In this document: piece after piece, positions 6,791 to 13,482 of the stretch
How positions within the stretch are numbered: position 1 is the stretch's first letter
Layout of the letters: each line of letters opens with the position of its first letter
Assembly: GCA_900554495.1 (NCBI GenBank)
Contig: USHR01000018.1
Span: forward strand, 1-16,986
DNA from: an uncultured Collinsella sp.
GTDB lineage: Bacteria > Actinomycetota > Coriobacteriia > Coriobacteriales > Coriobacteriaceae
Direction of reading: 5' to 3'
DNA length: 16,986 bases
The notes under the pieces: generated by a model
Database searches by the model: none
Told to the model about the DNA's origin: nothing
The model's input: the letters and a program-made list of their open reading frames with translations, nothing else
Translations under genes and position numbers: made by a program

Positions 6791-6825
6791 ACCACCCAGA
6801 CAATGGTGGTACGGGCATTCGCCCG
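6791..6825 (+). promoter_or_regulatory. Two short hairpins in the tad operon leader
   Basis: ACCACC (6791-6796) pairs with GGTGGT (6805-6810), and one base later CGGGC (6812-6816) pairs with GCCCG (6821-6825) around ATTC. They lie directly before the Shine-Dalgarno sequence (GAGAGGAG, 6836-6843) of the first tad gene and may affect its translation. Short GC-rich stems arise easily by chance, so this is weak. Confidence 0.3.
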
Positions 6826-6848
6826 GCACTGCCATGAGAGGAGCGGCC

Positions 6849-7508
6849 GTGAACAAGAGCAAGCGCATCGCCATCAGTCTGGTCGCGGGCGTGCTCGCTG
6901 CTCTGCTCTGCATGGTTTACGGCTCGTCGATCCGCTCGCAAGCCGAACAGGTCCAGGCTGAGACCTTGGCCAAGTATGGTGGCGATCGCGTCGAGGTATG
7001 CGTCGCGGCGCGCGATATCGATGTGGGCGAGACCCTCGATGAGACCAATGTCATAACCCAGGAATGGCTGACAAGTCTGCTGCCGCGTGACGCGGTGACC
7101 GAGCTGCGCCAGGTGCGCGGCGACGTGACGACTTCGCGTATTCCCAAAAACGCCGTGATCTGCAATGTCTACACCAAGGCCGAGAGCCACAAGCTCGAGG
7201 TGCCTAAGGGCAAGGTCGCCGTTTCGGTGGCGGTCGATGCCGAGCACTCGGTCGGCGGCGCCACGGGCGTGGGCAGCTACGTGGATGTGTATGTGCAAAA
7301 AGACGGCGTAACCGATCGGCTGTGCGGCGCGTACGTGATCGATACCAGTGAGGATTCCGGTGCCACGCGCGAGGGCAAGATCGAATGGGTGACGCTGGCG
7401 GCTGACCCCGAAGACGTCAAGGAACTGCTGGGGGCATCGGGCAAGGGAACGGTCAGCTTGACGATTCCCGCCACGGCGCGCGGCAAAAAGAACGGAGGCG
7501 ACGAGTGA
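6849..7508 (+). CDS. cpaB: CpaB/RcpC-like Flp pilus assembly protein (SAF domain)
   Basis: This is the first gene of the tad operon, with 219 residues from GTG 6849. One N-terminal membrane helix (about 8-24) anchors it, followed by a SAF domain (about 47-115, with ARDIDVGETLD) and the CpaB tail beginning VPKGKVAVSVAVD, with GSYVDVYV at 142-149. In diderms CpaB assists the secretin; in monoderms it is thought to act at the cell-wall side of the platform. GTG 6849 is chosen because GAGGAG lies six bases before it; the ATG at 6834 lacks an SD and would overlap the real one. The end overlaps the next gene (TGATG). Confidence 0.85.
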   Translation: MNKSKRIAISLVAGVLAALLCMVYGSSIRSQAEQVQAETLAKYGGDRVEVCVAARDIDVGETLDETNVITQEWLTSLLPRDAVTELRQVRGDVTTSRIPKNAVICNVYTKAESHKLEVPKGKVAVSVAVDAEHSVGGATGVGSYVDVYVQKDGVTDRLCGAYVIDTSEDSGATREGKIEWVTLAADPEDVKELLGASGKGTVSLTIPATARGKKNGGDE

Positions 7509-9157
7509 TGAAGGCGATCTGGCTTGCGTGCTGCGCGTGCGGCGATTACGGGCTGTTGCAGCGGGAAGTCGAGGGCCGTGATGCGGGTGCACAGGTGCTT
7601 CGCGTGGGTGACCTGGACGGGCTGATTTCCATGGCTCGGGCGTTTCCGTCGCGCCGCGGGGCTGCCATCATCGCGGCGTCTCTGTTTGATACCGAAGATG
7701 TGCGCAAGACTGTTGCGCGCCTGACGGCCGAAGGCCGCGTGAGTCGCGTGGTCGTGTTGATAGAAGCACTCGATCCGTCGGATATCGAGGGGTTGTTTCG
7801 CGCGGGGGCGACCGAGGTCATCGCTGCGCACAGTATATGCGGCAACGGGCGCGCGGGCGAGGGGGCGGTTGATTCCGATCGGCGCATGACGATTGAGCCC
7901 GATGCTTTTGTTGATAGGGAACCCGGGGCGCCTCGCGCTACAAGAGGCCCGCGTGTTGATGATTATGGAAAAGCGGAAGCCGAGCATGGTCGGCGCCCCC
8001 GGAACCCCCTTGTATACGATGACGCTGGAGGGCCGGCGCAGCATGCTGGCGACTCCCCGGCTGTAGATTTGGGATACGTGCACGGCGTGAATCTGGCGGA
8101 TGAACTCGACGAAGTTGAGGGCTTTGCCGGGTGCGGCGAGTTGCCGCTGATGCAGCATGAGCAGATTGCGCAGAACGAGCCTGCCTCGCAGACCGAACAA
8201 GCTGCCATGCCGGCTTGGACGCAGCGTGTGGTTGCGGCGGGGGAGACGGGGACGCTGCCACCGACGCCCGCCCCGCCGCCTCCGATGCCGCCGGCAGACG
8301 CTACCGCTCCGCAGCATCGAGCTCCGGTCATCTGCGCCATTTCGGGTTCGGGCGGTTGCGGCAAGTCGACGATCGTTGCCACCATGGCACACGCATCGTC
8401 GCTGTTGGGCTTGCGTGCCGCCGTGCTCGACCTGGACCTGATGTTTGGAAACCTTTACGACTTGTTAGGCGTCGATGCTCCGCGCGATATGACGGCACTT
8501 ATCGAGCCGTCGGCGGCGGGCGCGCTCACCGAGCCGGATATCGTAGCCACATCGATGCGCGTGGCGCCGGGCGTTACGCTCTGGGGTCCCGTCGCGGCGC
8601 CCGAGCAAGCCGAGCTCATGGCACGTCCGGTGGAGCTACTGCTTGATGTCCTGCGTCGCGAATCCGACGTGGTCTTTATCGATACCTCGGTCTTTTGGGG
8701 CGACGCCGTGGCGGCTGCGGTGGCGGCGAGCGACCGTTGCCTGGTCGTTGGCGATGCGGCGGTGTCGTCCGCGACATCGGCGTCGCGCGTCATTGAACTG
8801 GCAAGTCGAGTAGGTGTGCCGCGCACGCGCATGAGCGCCGTGTTCAACCGGTTCGGTGCGCGCGGGGCAGACGAGGACGTCGCCATGCGCTTTGAGATCG
8901 CCTGTGCGTTGAGCTCCAAGATTCGTATCGCCGATGGCGGGCAGGATCTCGCCGCGCTCATGGCGTTTGGGCGCGCTGACGAGGCAGTGGGGCAGACCAG
9001 CGCTTTTGCGACCAGCGTGCGCGAGGCCACGCGCGAGATGCTCGTGGAACTGGGGTGTGCCGTCGGCCCTTGGAGCGATATGGTCGCCGATCGTGCAACG
9101 CGTACCGAGCGCCCGCGTATCCGCCTTCCCTGGTCGCGCGAGGGTGATCAGCGATGA
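7508..9157 (+). CDS. tadZ: TadZ/CpaE-like pilus localisation ATPase
   Basis: The 549-residue protein has three parts. Residues 1-110 look like an atypical receiver domain without the usual phospho-Asp at the end of strand 3. Residues 112-272 are a long, low-complexity linker rich in Pro, Ala and acidic residues, with a run of prolines at 256-262. Residues 274-549 form a MinD/ParA-like P-loop ATPase with SGGCGKST (281-288) and a Walker A' LDLDLMFGNL (307-316). The deviant Walker A signature lysine is Ser281 here. TadZ/CpaE proteins place the Tad machine in the cell and help recruit TadA. GGAGG (7494-7498) precedes the ATG, and an in-frame GTG three bases earlier is also possible. The stop overlaps the next start (ATGA). 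Confidence 0.85.
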   Translation: MKAIWLACCACGDYGLLQREVEGRDAGAQVLRVGDLDGLISMARAFPSRRGAAIIAASLFDTEDVRKTVARLTAEGRVSRVVVLIEALDPSDIEGLFRAGATEVIAAHSICGNGRAGEGAVDSDRRMTIEPDAFVDREPGAPRATRGPRVDDYGKAEAEHGRRPRNPLVYDDAGGPAQHAGDSPAVDLGYVHGVNLADELDEVEGFAGCGELPLMQHEQIAQNEPASQTEQAAMPAWTQRVVAAGETGTLPPTPAPPPPMPPADATAPQHRAPVICAISGSGGCGKSTIVATMAHASSLLGLRAAVLDLDLMFGNLYDLLGVDAPRDMTALIEPSAAGALTEPDIVATSMRVAPGVTLWGPVAAPEQAELMARPVELLLDVLRRESDVVFIDTSVFWGDAVAAAVAASDRCLVVGDAAVSSATSASRVIELASRVGVPRTRMSAVFNRFGARGADEDVAMRFEIACALSSKIRIADGGQDLAALMAFGRADEAVGQTSAFATSVREATREMLVELGCAVGPWSDMVADRATRTERPRIRLPWSREGDQR

Positions 9158-10482
9158 GCCTGCAAACGAGGATTAAGGCTGCCGGCGCTGCAGCGGCGGC
9201 AGCGCCTGTAGATGCGGGGCGTCGCCGCGCGGTGAAACGACGCACCAAGCGCGCCGTGATGGACCGCATGGGTTACGACGAAGTGGCGCGTATCAGCGCC
9301 TATGTCGACCCGGCACTTGCCCGCTCGGAATTGCGTCCTGCGGTGGAGGCGGCGCTCAATGTTGAGGAGCCGACCGATCTCGCGACGCCCGAGCGCGAGA
9401 CCATCATCGACGAGATTTTGGATGACGTGGTGGGCTTGGGGCCGTTGCAGCCGCTCATCGAGGACGACACCGTTACCGAGATCATGATCAACGGCTGCCG
9501 CTCGGCTTTCTTTGAACGCGGCGGCGTCTTGTACCCCATCGAGCATGCGTTTGAGGATGATGAGCAGATCCGTGTGCTTATCGACCGCATCATCTCGCCA
9601 CTTGGCCGCCGTATCGACGAGCGCAGCCCCATCGTCAACGCCCGCCTCAAAACGGGCTATCGCGTCAACGCGGTGATTCCTCCTGTGGCGATTGACGGAC
9701 CGATTCTCACCATCCGAAAGTTCTCGGACCGCATCTGCTCGCTGGACGAGCTTGTGGGGCTGGGGTCGCTGCCGCTTTGGTATGCGCAGCTGCTGTCGTG
9801 CGCGGTGTCGCTGCGACAGGACCTGGCGGTTGCGGGGGGCACGGGATCCGGTAAGACCACCCTGCTCAACGCGCTGTCATGCGAGATTTCCACCGGCGAG
9901 CGCATCGTGACGATCGAGGACTCTGCCGAGCTCAAGTTTGCGCATCATCCGCACGTGGTGCGCCTAGAGGCGCGCGAGGCTTCAATTGAAGGCGAGGGCG
10001 CGGTGACGATCCGCGACCTGGTGACCAATGCCCTGCGCATGCGCCCCGACCGCATCGTGGTGGGCGAGGTGCGCGGTGCCGAGTGCTGCGACATGTTGCA
10101 GGCCATGAACACGGGCCACGACGGGTCGCTCACCACACTTCATGCGGGTTCAGAACAGGAGACCGTGGTGCGTCTGACGTTGCTTGCACGTTATGGCATC
10201 GATCTGCCGAGCGAGCTCATCGAGGAGCAGATTGCCATGGCGCTCGACGGCATCGTGATGTCCGAGCGCCACGCCGATGGCAGGCGCTTCGTCTCCTCGT
10301 ATTCGGGGGTGCGTCGCGCCGCGTCGGGCGGCGTAGAGCTCGAGCGCTATGTGACTTTCGATGCCGCCGAGCGCACCTGGACGCTTGACCGCGAGCCGCC
10401 GTTTATTGCAGAAGGCCTGCGGTCGGGGACGCTCACACAAGAGGAGGTGGACGAATGGAGGTCGCTGTGCCCCTCGTCGTAG
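9154..10482 (+). CDS. tadA: TadA/CpaF-family pilus motor ATPase
   Basis: The 442-residue cytoplasmic secretion ATPase powers Flp pilus assembly. The N-terminal domain includes GLGPLQPLIEDDTVTEIMING (94-114), typical of CpaF proteins. The Walker A is GGTGSGKTT (228-236), the Asp-box region follows at ITIEDSAEL-like residues 251-260, the Walker B area is RIVVGEVRGAE (300-310) with catalytic E305, and the His-box is TGHDGSLTTLHA (320-331). All motor residues are intact, so it should be active. It overlaps tadZ by four bases and runs 28 bases into tadB, which suggests coupled translation. The first 30 residues are Ala/Arg-rich and variable. Confidence 0.95.
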   Translation: MSLQTRIKAAGAAAAAAPVDAGRRRAVKRRTKRAVMDRMGYDEVARISAYVDPALARSELRPAVEAALNVEEPTDLATPERETIIDEILDDVVGLGPLQPLIEDDTVTEIMINGCRSAFFERGGVLYPIEHAFEDDEQIRVLIDRIISPLGRRIDERSPIVNARLKTGYRVNAVIPPVAIDGPILTIRKFSDRICSLDELVGLGSLPLWYAQLLSCAVSLRQDLAVAGGTGSGKTTLLNALSCEISTGERIVTIEDSAELKFAHHPHVVRLEAREASIEGEGAVTIRDLVTNALRMRPDRIVVGEVRGAECCDMLQAMNTGHDGSLTTLHAGSEQETVVRLTLLARYGIDLPSELIEEQIAMALDGIVMSERHADGRRFVSSYSGVRRAASGGVELERYVTFDAAERTWTLDREPPFIAEGLRSGTLTQEEVDEWRSLCPSS

Positions 10483-11381
10483 GGGGTTTGGCAGGGTTTT
10501 CTGTTGCGACGGCGTGCGGGGCGGAACCTCGTGTGCCGCAGGTGCCGCCGGCGGAGCTGGCGCGTCAGGCGCTCGAGACGGCGGCAGAGAAGCTGCCGCG
10601 CGAGCTGGTGGAAAACGATCTGCTGAAAAAGATCGCCCGTTCGTGGGCATCGCTGGCTCCGGCGCATCGCCTTGGCCTCGTGATCGAAGATGCTTCGGGG
10701 CGTTTGGCGTTTCTGCTGCTATCGAGCGGTGTCTGCTGCGTTTTACTAACGATGGTGTCGTTATCGCCCTTCGGATTTGCCTTGGGACTTGTTGCTCCGA
10801 TTGCCGCTGGCGCCGCTCGGGACGGCTTTGAGAGCCGGCGCGAGCAACACGATGTAGAAGAGGCCATGCCCGAGGCGTTTACCGCACTTTCCATGTCGCT
10901 TGCCTCGGGACATTCGCTGGCCCAGGGCATGCGCTTTGTGGGCGCTCATGCGCAAGAGCCGGTGCATACCGAGTTTTTGCGGGTGGCGGCGGCGATCGAT
11001 TGCGGTATCTCGGCGACCGACGCGCTTGATGACTTGCTCGTGCGCATCGACGCTCCCGGCCTTTCGCTTGTGACCTTGGCGCTTAAGGTGTCTCAGCGCA
11101 CCGGTGCTCCGCTTGCCGACTTACTGTCCGAGGCGTCGAGCATGGTGGGGGAGCGCATTGAGCTCAAGCGCCGCCTGGATGTTAAGACGTCGCAGGCTCG
11201 CATGTCGGCGCATATGGTCGCGGCGATGCCGGCGGGCATGTGCGCGGTGTTGGCGCTGCTTTCGGCAGATTTTCGTCGCGGTCTTGCGATGCCTGCCGGC
11301 GCGGGCGCTGTGGTGCTGGGTCTTGCCCTCAACGCCGTTGCCCTGGTGGTTATCCGGCGCATTATGCGGGTGGAGCTATGA
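10455..11381 (+). CDS. tadB: TadB inner-membrane platform protein
   Basis: This 308-residue protein carries a type II secretion F (T2SSF) domain at about 138-265 (EEAMPEAFTALSMSLASGHS). Membrane helices lie near 83-101, 105-120, 255-270 and 282-302. TadB and TadC form the platform on which TadA works. The ATG at 10455 has GAGGAGG (10441-10447) seven bases upstream and lies inside the end of tadA. Length and helix layout fit TadB. It ends in an ATGA overlap with tadC. Confidence 0.88.
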   Translation: MEVAVPLVVGGLAGFSVATACGAEPRVPQVPPAELARQALETAAEKLPRELVENDLLKKIARSWASLAPAHRLGLVIEDASGRLAFLLLSSGVCCVLLTMVSLSPFGFALGLVAPIAAGAARDGFESRREQHDVEEAMPEAFTALSMSLASGHSLAQGMRFVGAHAQEPVHTEFLRVAAAIDCGISATDALDDLLVRIDAPGLSLVTLALKVSQRTGAPLADLLSEASSMVGERIELKRRLDVKTSQARMSAHMVAAMPAGMCAVLALLSADFRRGLAMPAGAGAVVLGLALNAVALVVIRRIMRVEL

Positions 11382-12019
11382 GCGCCCCGGTTGCAGTTGC
11401 GGCTTGCCTATGCGCCCTGAGTGTATTTGTCGCGACGGGTTTGGATCGGGCGGATGCACGCAAGATCGCAGGGGCCTGCAAGCGCGAGGCGGTGCTGGTC
11501 GCTGCCGCGGGTCGCTCGGTGGTCGATGCCCTGACCGCGCGAGTGAAGGGCGCGGTTGGAGCGGGCAGCCCGGCGCGAGTGTCGCTCGGCGAAGTGTCCG
11601 AGATGATCGATGTTGTGCGCTTGGGTCTTTCGGCCGGTCTTTCGTTTGATGCGGCGCTTGAGATTTTCTGTGCCAACCGCCGGTCAGTGCTGGCTCTTCG
11701 ACTTGAGCGGGCCTGCATGGCGTGGCAGGTGGGCGTGGGCACACGTGAGGACGAGTTGTTGGCCGCCGCGCGCGACCTGGACGTGCGAGCGCTCGAGACC
11801 TTTGCCATCACGGTGGGGCAGGCGCTCGCCCTGGGTGCCCCACTTGCCGAGACGCTGGCCGCTCAAAGTCGCGAGATCCGTGCGGCTCATCGCGCCGCGG
11901 TCGAGCGTGAGATCGAGCGTGCGCCCGTCAAGCTGCTGATTCCCACCGGCACGCTCATCTTGCCGGCGTTGCTTCTGTCCATATTGGGCCCGCTGCTGGG
12001 AGCAGGCGGGATGATGTAG
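11378..12019 (+). CDS. tadC: TadC inner-membrane platform protein (short form)
   Basis: This 213-residue protein pairs with TadB. It has an N-terminal helix (about 2-20), a T2SSF-type region (about 70-185, beginning EVSEMIDVVRLGLSAGLSFD), and a C-terminal helix (about 186-207). The ATG at 11378 overlaps the tadB stop in ATGA; the frame is open upstream to 11240 but that part is out-of-frame tadB sequence. It is shorter than most TadC proteins (about 280-300 residues) and lacks the usual first extra helix pair. No frameshift is visible, so it is probably a natural short version. Confidence 0.82.
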   Translation: MSAPVAVAACLCALSVFVATGLDRADARKIAGACKREAVLVAAAGRSVVDALTARVKGAVGAGSPARVSLGEVSEMIDVVRLGLSAGLSFDAALEIFCANRRSVLALRLERACMAWQVGVGTREDELLAAARDLDVRALETFAITVGQALALGAPLAETLAAQSREIRAAHRAAVEREIERAPVKLLIPTGTLILPALLLSILGPLLGAGGMM

Positions 12020-12029
12020 GGAGGAATAC

Positions 12030-12263
12030 ATGAACACGATGGTCGAAGTTGCTGACAAGGCTTGGAACTGGGCTTTTTGCCGGGCGATCCGCGCTCGCCA
12101 GCATGCCAAGGAACTGTTGCGGGAGGAGAGCGCGCAGGGTACCACCGAGTACGCCATTTTGGTGGGCGTGCTTGTGGTGATCGCGATTATTGCCATCGTT
12201 GCATTTAAAGGCAAGGTCCAAGATCTATGGAACGCTATCAGCGAGGGCATCAACAGCCTGTAG
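12030..12263 (+). CDS. flp: Flp-type major pilin
   Basis: This is a 77-residue class IVb prepilin. A 35-residue charged leader ends in REESA, followed by QGTTEYAILVG and a hydrophobic helix (41-59), then a short tail KGKVQDLWNAISEGINSL. With the conserved Glu (E40) at +5, cleavage falls after A35, so -1 is Ala rather than the usual Gly; cutting after G37 would put Glu at +3. The leader is longer than typical Flp leaders. A strong AGGGAGG (12018-12024) lies six bases before ATG 12030. A hairpin just past the stop could raise pilin mRNA level relative to the genes downstream. The cognate peptidase is not in this window. Confidence 0.88.
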   Translation: MNTMVEVADKAWNWAFCRAIRARQHAKELLREESAQGTTEYAILVGVLVVIAIIAIVAFKGKVQDLWNAISEGINSL

Positions 12264-12790
12264 AGGGCGAGCACCCCATCGGGGTGCTGCTGGTGTTTGC
12301 TTGCCTGGCCGTGGCGATAGCGGCGGTGCTTTGGGGGCTTAACGCCGCGCGGCAGCAGCGTCCTGGGGCCGCCTTCGATTCAGGTTCAGATTCGGCGGTG
12401 GCGTCTCAAAAAGATGAGATGCGAGATGCGGACGATTCGGATGTCGCTGTCACGGCGCAAACCTTTTTGCGGACGCTCGACAAGCGGTCTGGCACTGCGA
12501 CGGATTCGCCTGAGGACAACGCGATTGCGGTCCGGCTTGCATGGTCCGAGGACCGACCGATGACCGAGGCAGCGGCGGATATGTTACGCGCCTACCGCGA
12601 GGTGCCAACGGCCCAGCTCGCCCTGAGCGGCTATCTCGATATTAAGGGCAACGTATGGGGCGCCATCGTGCGTGATGGGCGCGGCTGGGTCGATATGGTG
12701 ACGGTTGCCGCGGATGCCGGCGATGCCTCGTGCCGCCTGCGCGTGATCCGCCTGAGCCCGCAGGCATCGAACTCAAAGGAGGGGTCGTGA
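12227..12790 (+). CDS. Unrecognised membrane-anchored protein in the tad operon
   Basis: This 187-residue protein has one N-terminal membrane helix (about 17-38) and a roughly 145-residue outside domain. The first part of that domain is acidic and Ser/Asp-rich (48-75). The rest looks folded, with SGYLDIKGNVWGAIV and a single late Cys. The ATG at 12227 lies 37 bases inside flp and has only a weak SD, so it is probably translated by coupling to flp. Later in-frame GTG codons would cut into the helix. Position between two pilin genes suggests a minor pilus or anchoring role, which is inference. I do not recognise the family. Confidence 0.65.
   Translation: MERYQRGHQQPVEGEHPIGVLLVFACLAVAIAAVLWGLNAARQQRPGAAFDSGSDSAVASQKDEMRDADDSDVAVTAQTFLRTLDKRSGTATDSPEDNAIAVRLAWSEDRPMTEAAADMLRAYREVPTAQLALSGYLDIKGNVWGAIVRDGRGWVDMVTVAADAGDASCRLRVIRLSPQASNSKEGS
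12270..12288 (+). other. Stable hairpin just after the flp stop codon
   Basis: AGCACCCC (12270-12277) and GGGGTGCT (12281-12288) form a perfect 8-bp stem with a 3-nt loop, seven bases after the flp TAG. No T-run follows. It lies within codons 15-21 of the next gene. Such hairpins can protect the 3' end of an abundant upstream mRNA or slow transcription. Confidence 0.5.
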
Positions 12791-12791
12791 A

Positions 12792-13010
12792 ATGCATGAC
12801 GTCCTGCGCGAGGAATCTGCCCAGGCGACGGTCGAATACGCCATCGTCACGGTGGCGCTGCTTTCCATCGTGCTGGCGATCGCGGGGCTTTGGCGTGCCG
12901 GTGCCGACGGGCGCTTGGCGGCGCTGGTCGAGCGGGCGGCATCCCATGGCGTTGCCTCGACGTCGGTTATCGACGCCGCTGCGGGCGCTAAGGACATCGC
13001 GTTGTATTGA
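12792..13010 (+). CDS. Second Flp/TadE-like small pilin
   Basis: This 72-residue protein starts at ATG 12792 behind a very strong AAGGAGGGG (12776-12784). The leader MHDVLREESA is short, and QATVEYAIVTVALLSIVLAIAG supplies the +5 Glu (E15) and the hydrophobic pilin helix. The tail (about 34-72) is Ala-rich and mildly charged. It shares the cleavage region of Flp, the TadE-like protein and the last TadE/F-like protein of the operon. It could be a minor pilin or an alternative Flp. Known tad loci often have several small pilin genes. Confidence 0.75.
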   Translation: MHDVLREESAQATVEYAIVTVALLSIVLAIAGLWRAGADGRLAALVERAASHGVASTSVIDAAAGAKDIALY

Positions 13011-13482
13011 TATCGCGCGCGAGGACCGGGCGCAGTCTACGGTCGAGGCCGCTTTTTTGCTGCCGACGTTTCTGACGCTCATCCTTCTCGCACTGCAACC
13101 GGTGTGCCTGCTCTATACGCGCGCGGTCATGGAGTCTGCCGCCGCCGAGACCGCGCGGCTCATGATCACGACGACGGCGGAGGACGACGATCTTAAGGAG
13201 TTCACCCGCCGCCGGCTTGCCGCAGTGCCCAACGTTTCGATCTTTCATGCCGGCGGGCCGTTGTCGTGGGATATTGAGCTTAGCCGGGCCGATGCGGGTG
13301 GCGTCTCGTCCGTGTCCGTTTCCGGCGAGGTCAAGCCGTTGCCTGTGATCGGTGCGTTTGCGCAGGCTATGGGTGGTACCGCCGAGGGTGGCTACGTTGA
13401 GCTCAAGGTCGATGTCTCGTATCAATCACGTCCCGAATGGCTGGAGGGAGATTATGATTCGTGGATTGCTGCATGGGATTAA
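12946..13482 (+). CDS. TadE-like minor pilin (start uncertain)
   Basis: The certain part begins near 13012 and reads ARED RAQSTVEAAFLLPTFLTLILLAL, a TadE prepilin helix with cleavage likely after the Ala of RAQ. About 140 residues of exported domain follow, ending in YDSWIAAWD. No ATG, GTG or TTG lies at the expected place just after the upstream gene (stop 13008-13010). The nearest in-frame starts are ATG 12946 and TTG 12952, which overlap that gene by about 60 bases and have poor SDs. An ATT at 13006 next to the upstream stop, 11 bases after AAGGA, is another option. ATG 12946 would give 178 residues. The mature protein is the same whichever start is used. Confidence 0.75.
   Translation: MALPRRRLSTPLRALRTSRCIDIAREDRAQSTVEAAFLLPTFLTLILLALQPVCLLYTRAVMESAAAETARLMITTTAEDDDLKEFTRRRLAAVPNVSIFHAGGPLSWDIELSRADAGGVSSVSVSGEVKPLPVIGAFAQAMGGTAEGGYVELKVDVSYQSRPEWLEGDYDSWIAAWD

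Noticed and set aside
6649..6830. Cyclic-di-GMP riboswitch upstream of the tad operon
   Set aside because: The expected conserved bases of the GEMM motif were not found. Only repeats and short hairpins are present.
8200..8320. Possible frameshift or repeat in the TadZ linker
   Set aside because: The proline run and low complexity look like a natural disordered linker, and the frame is intact into the P-loop.
7277..8392. Minus-strand open frame of 371 codons opposite cpaB/tadZ
   Set aside because: It crosses a real gene boundary, lacks an SD and a recognisable domain, and the coding strand here is clear from TadZ motifs.
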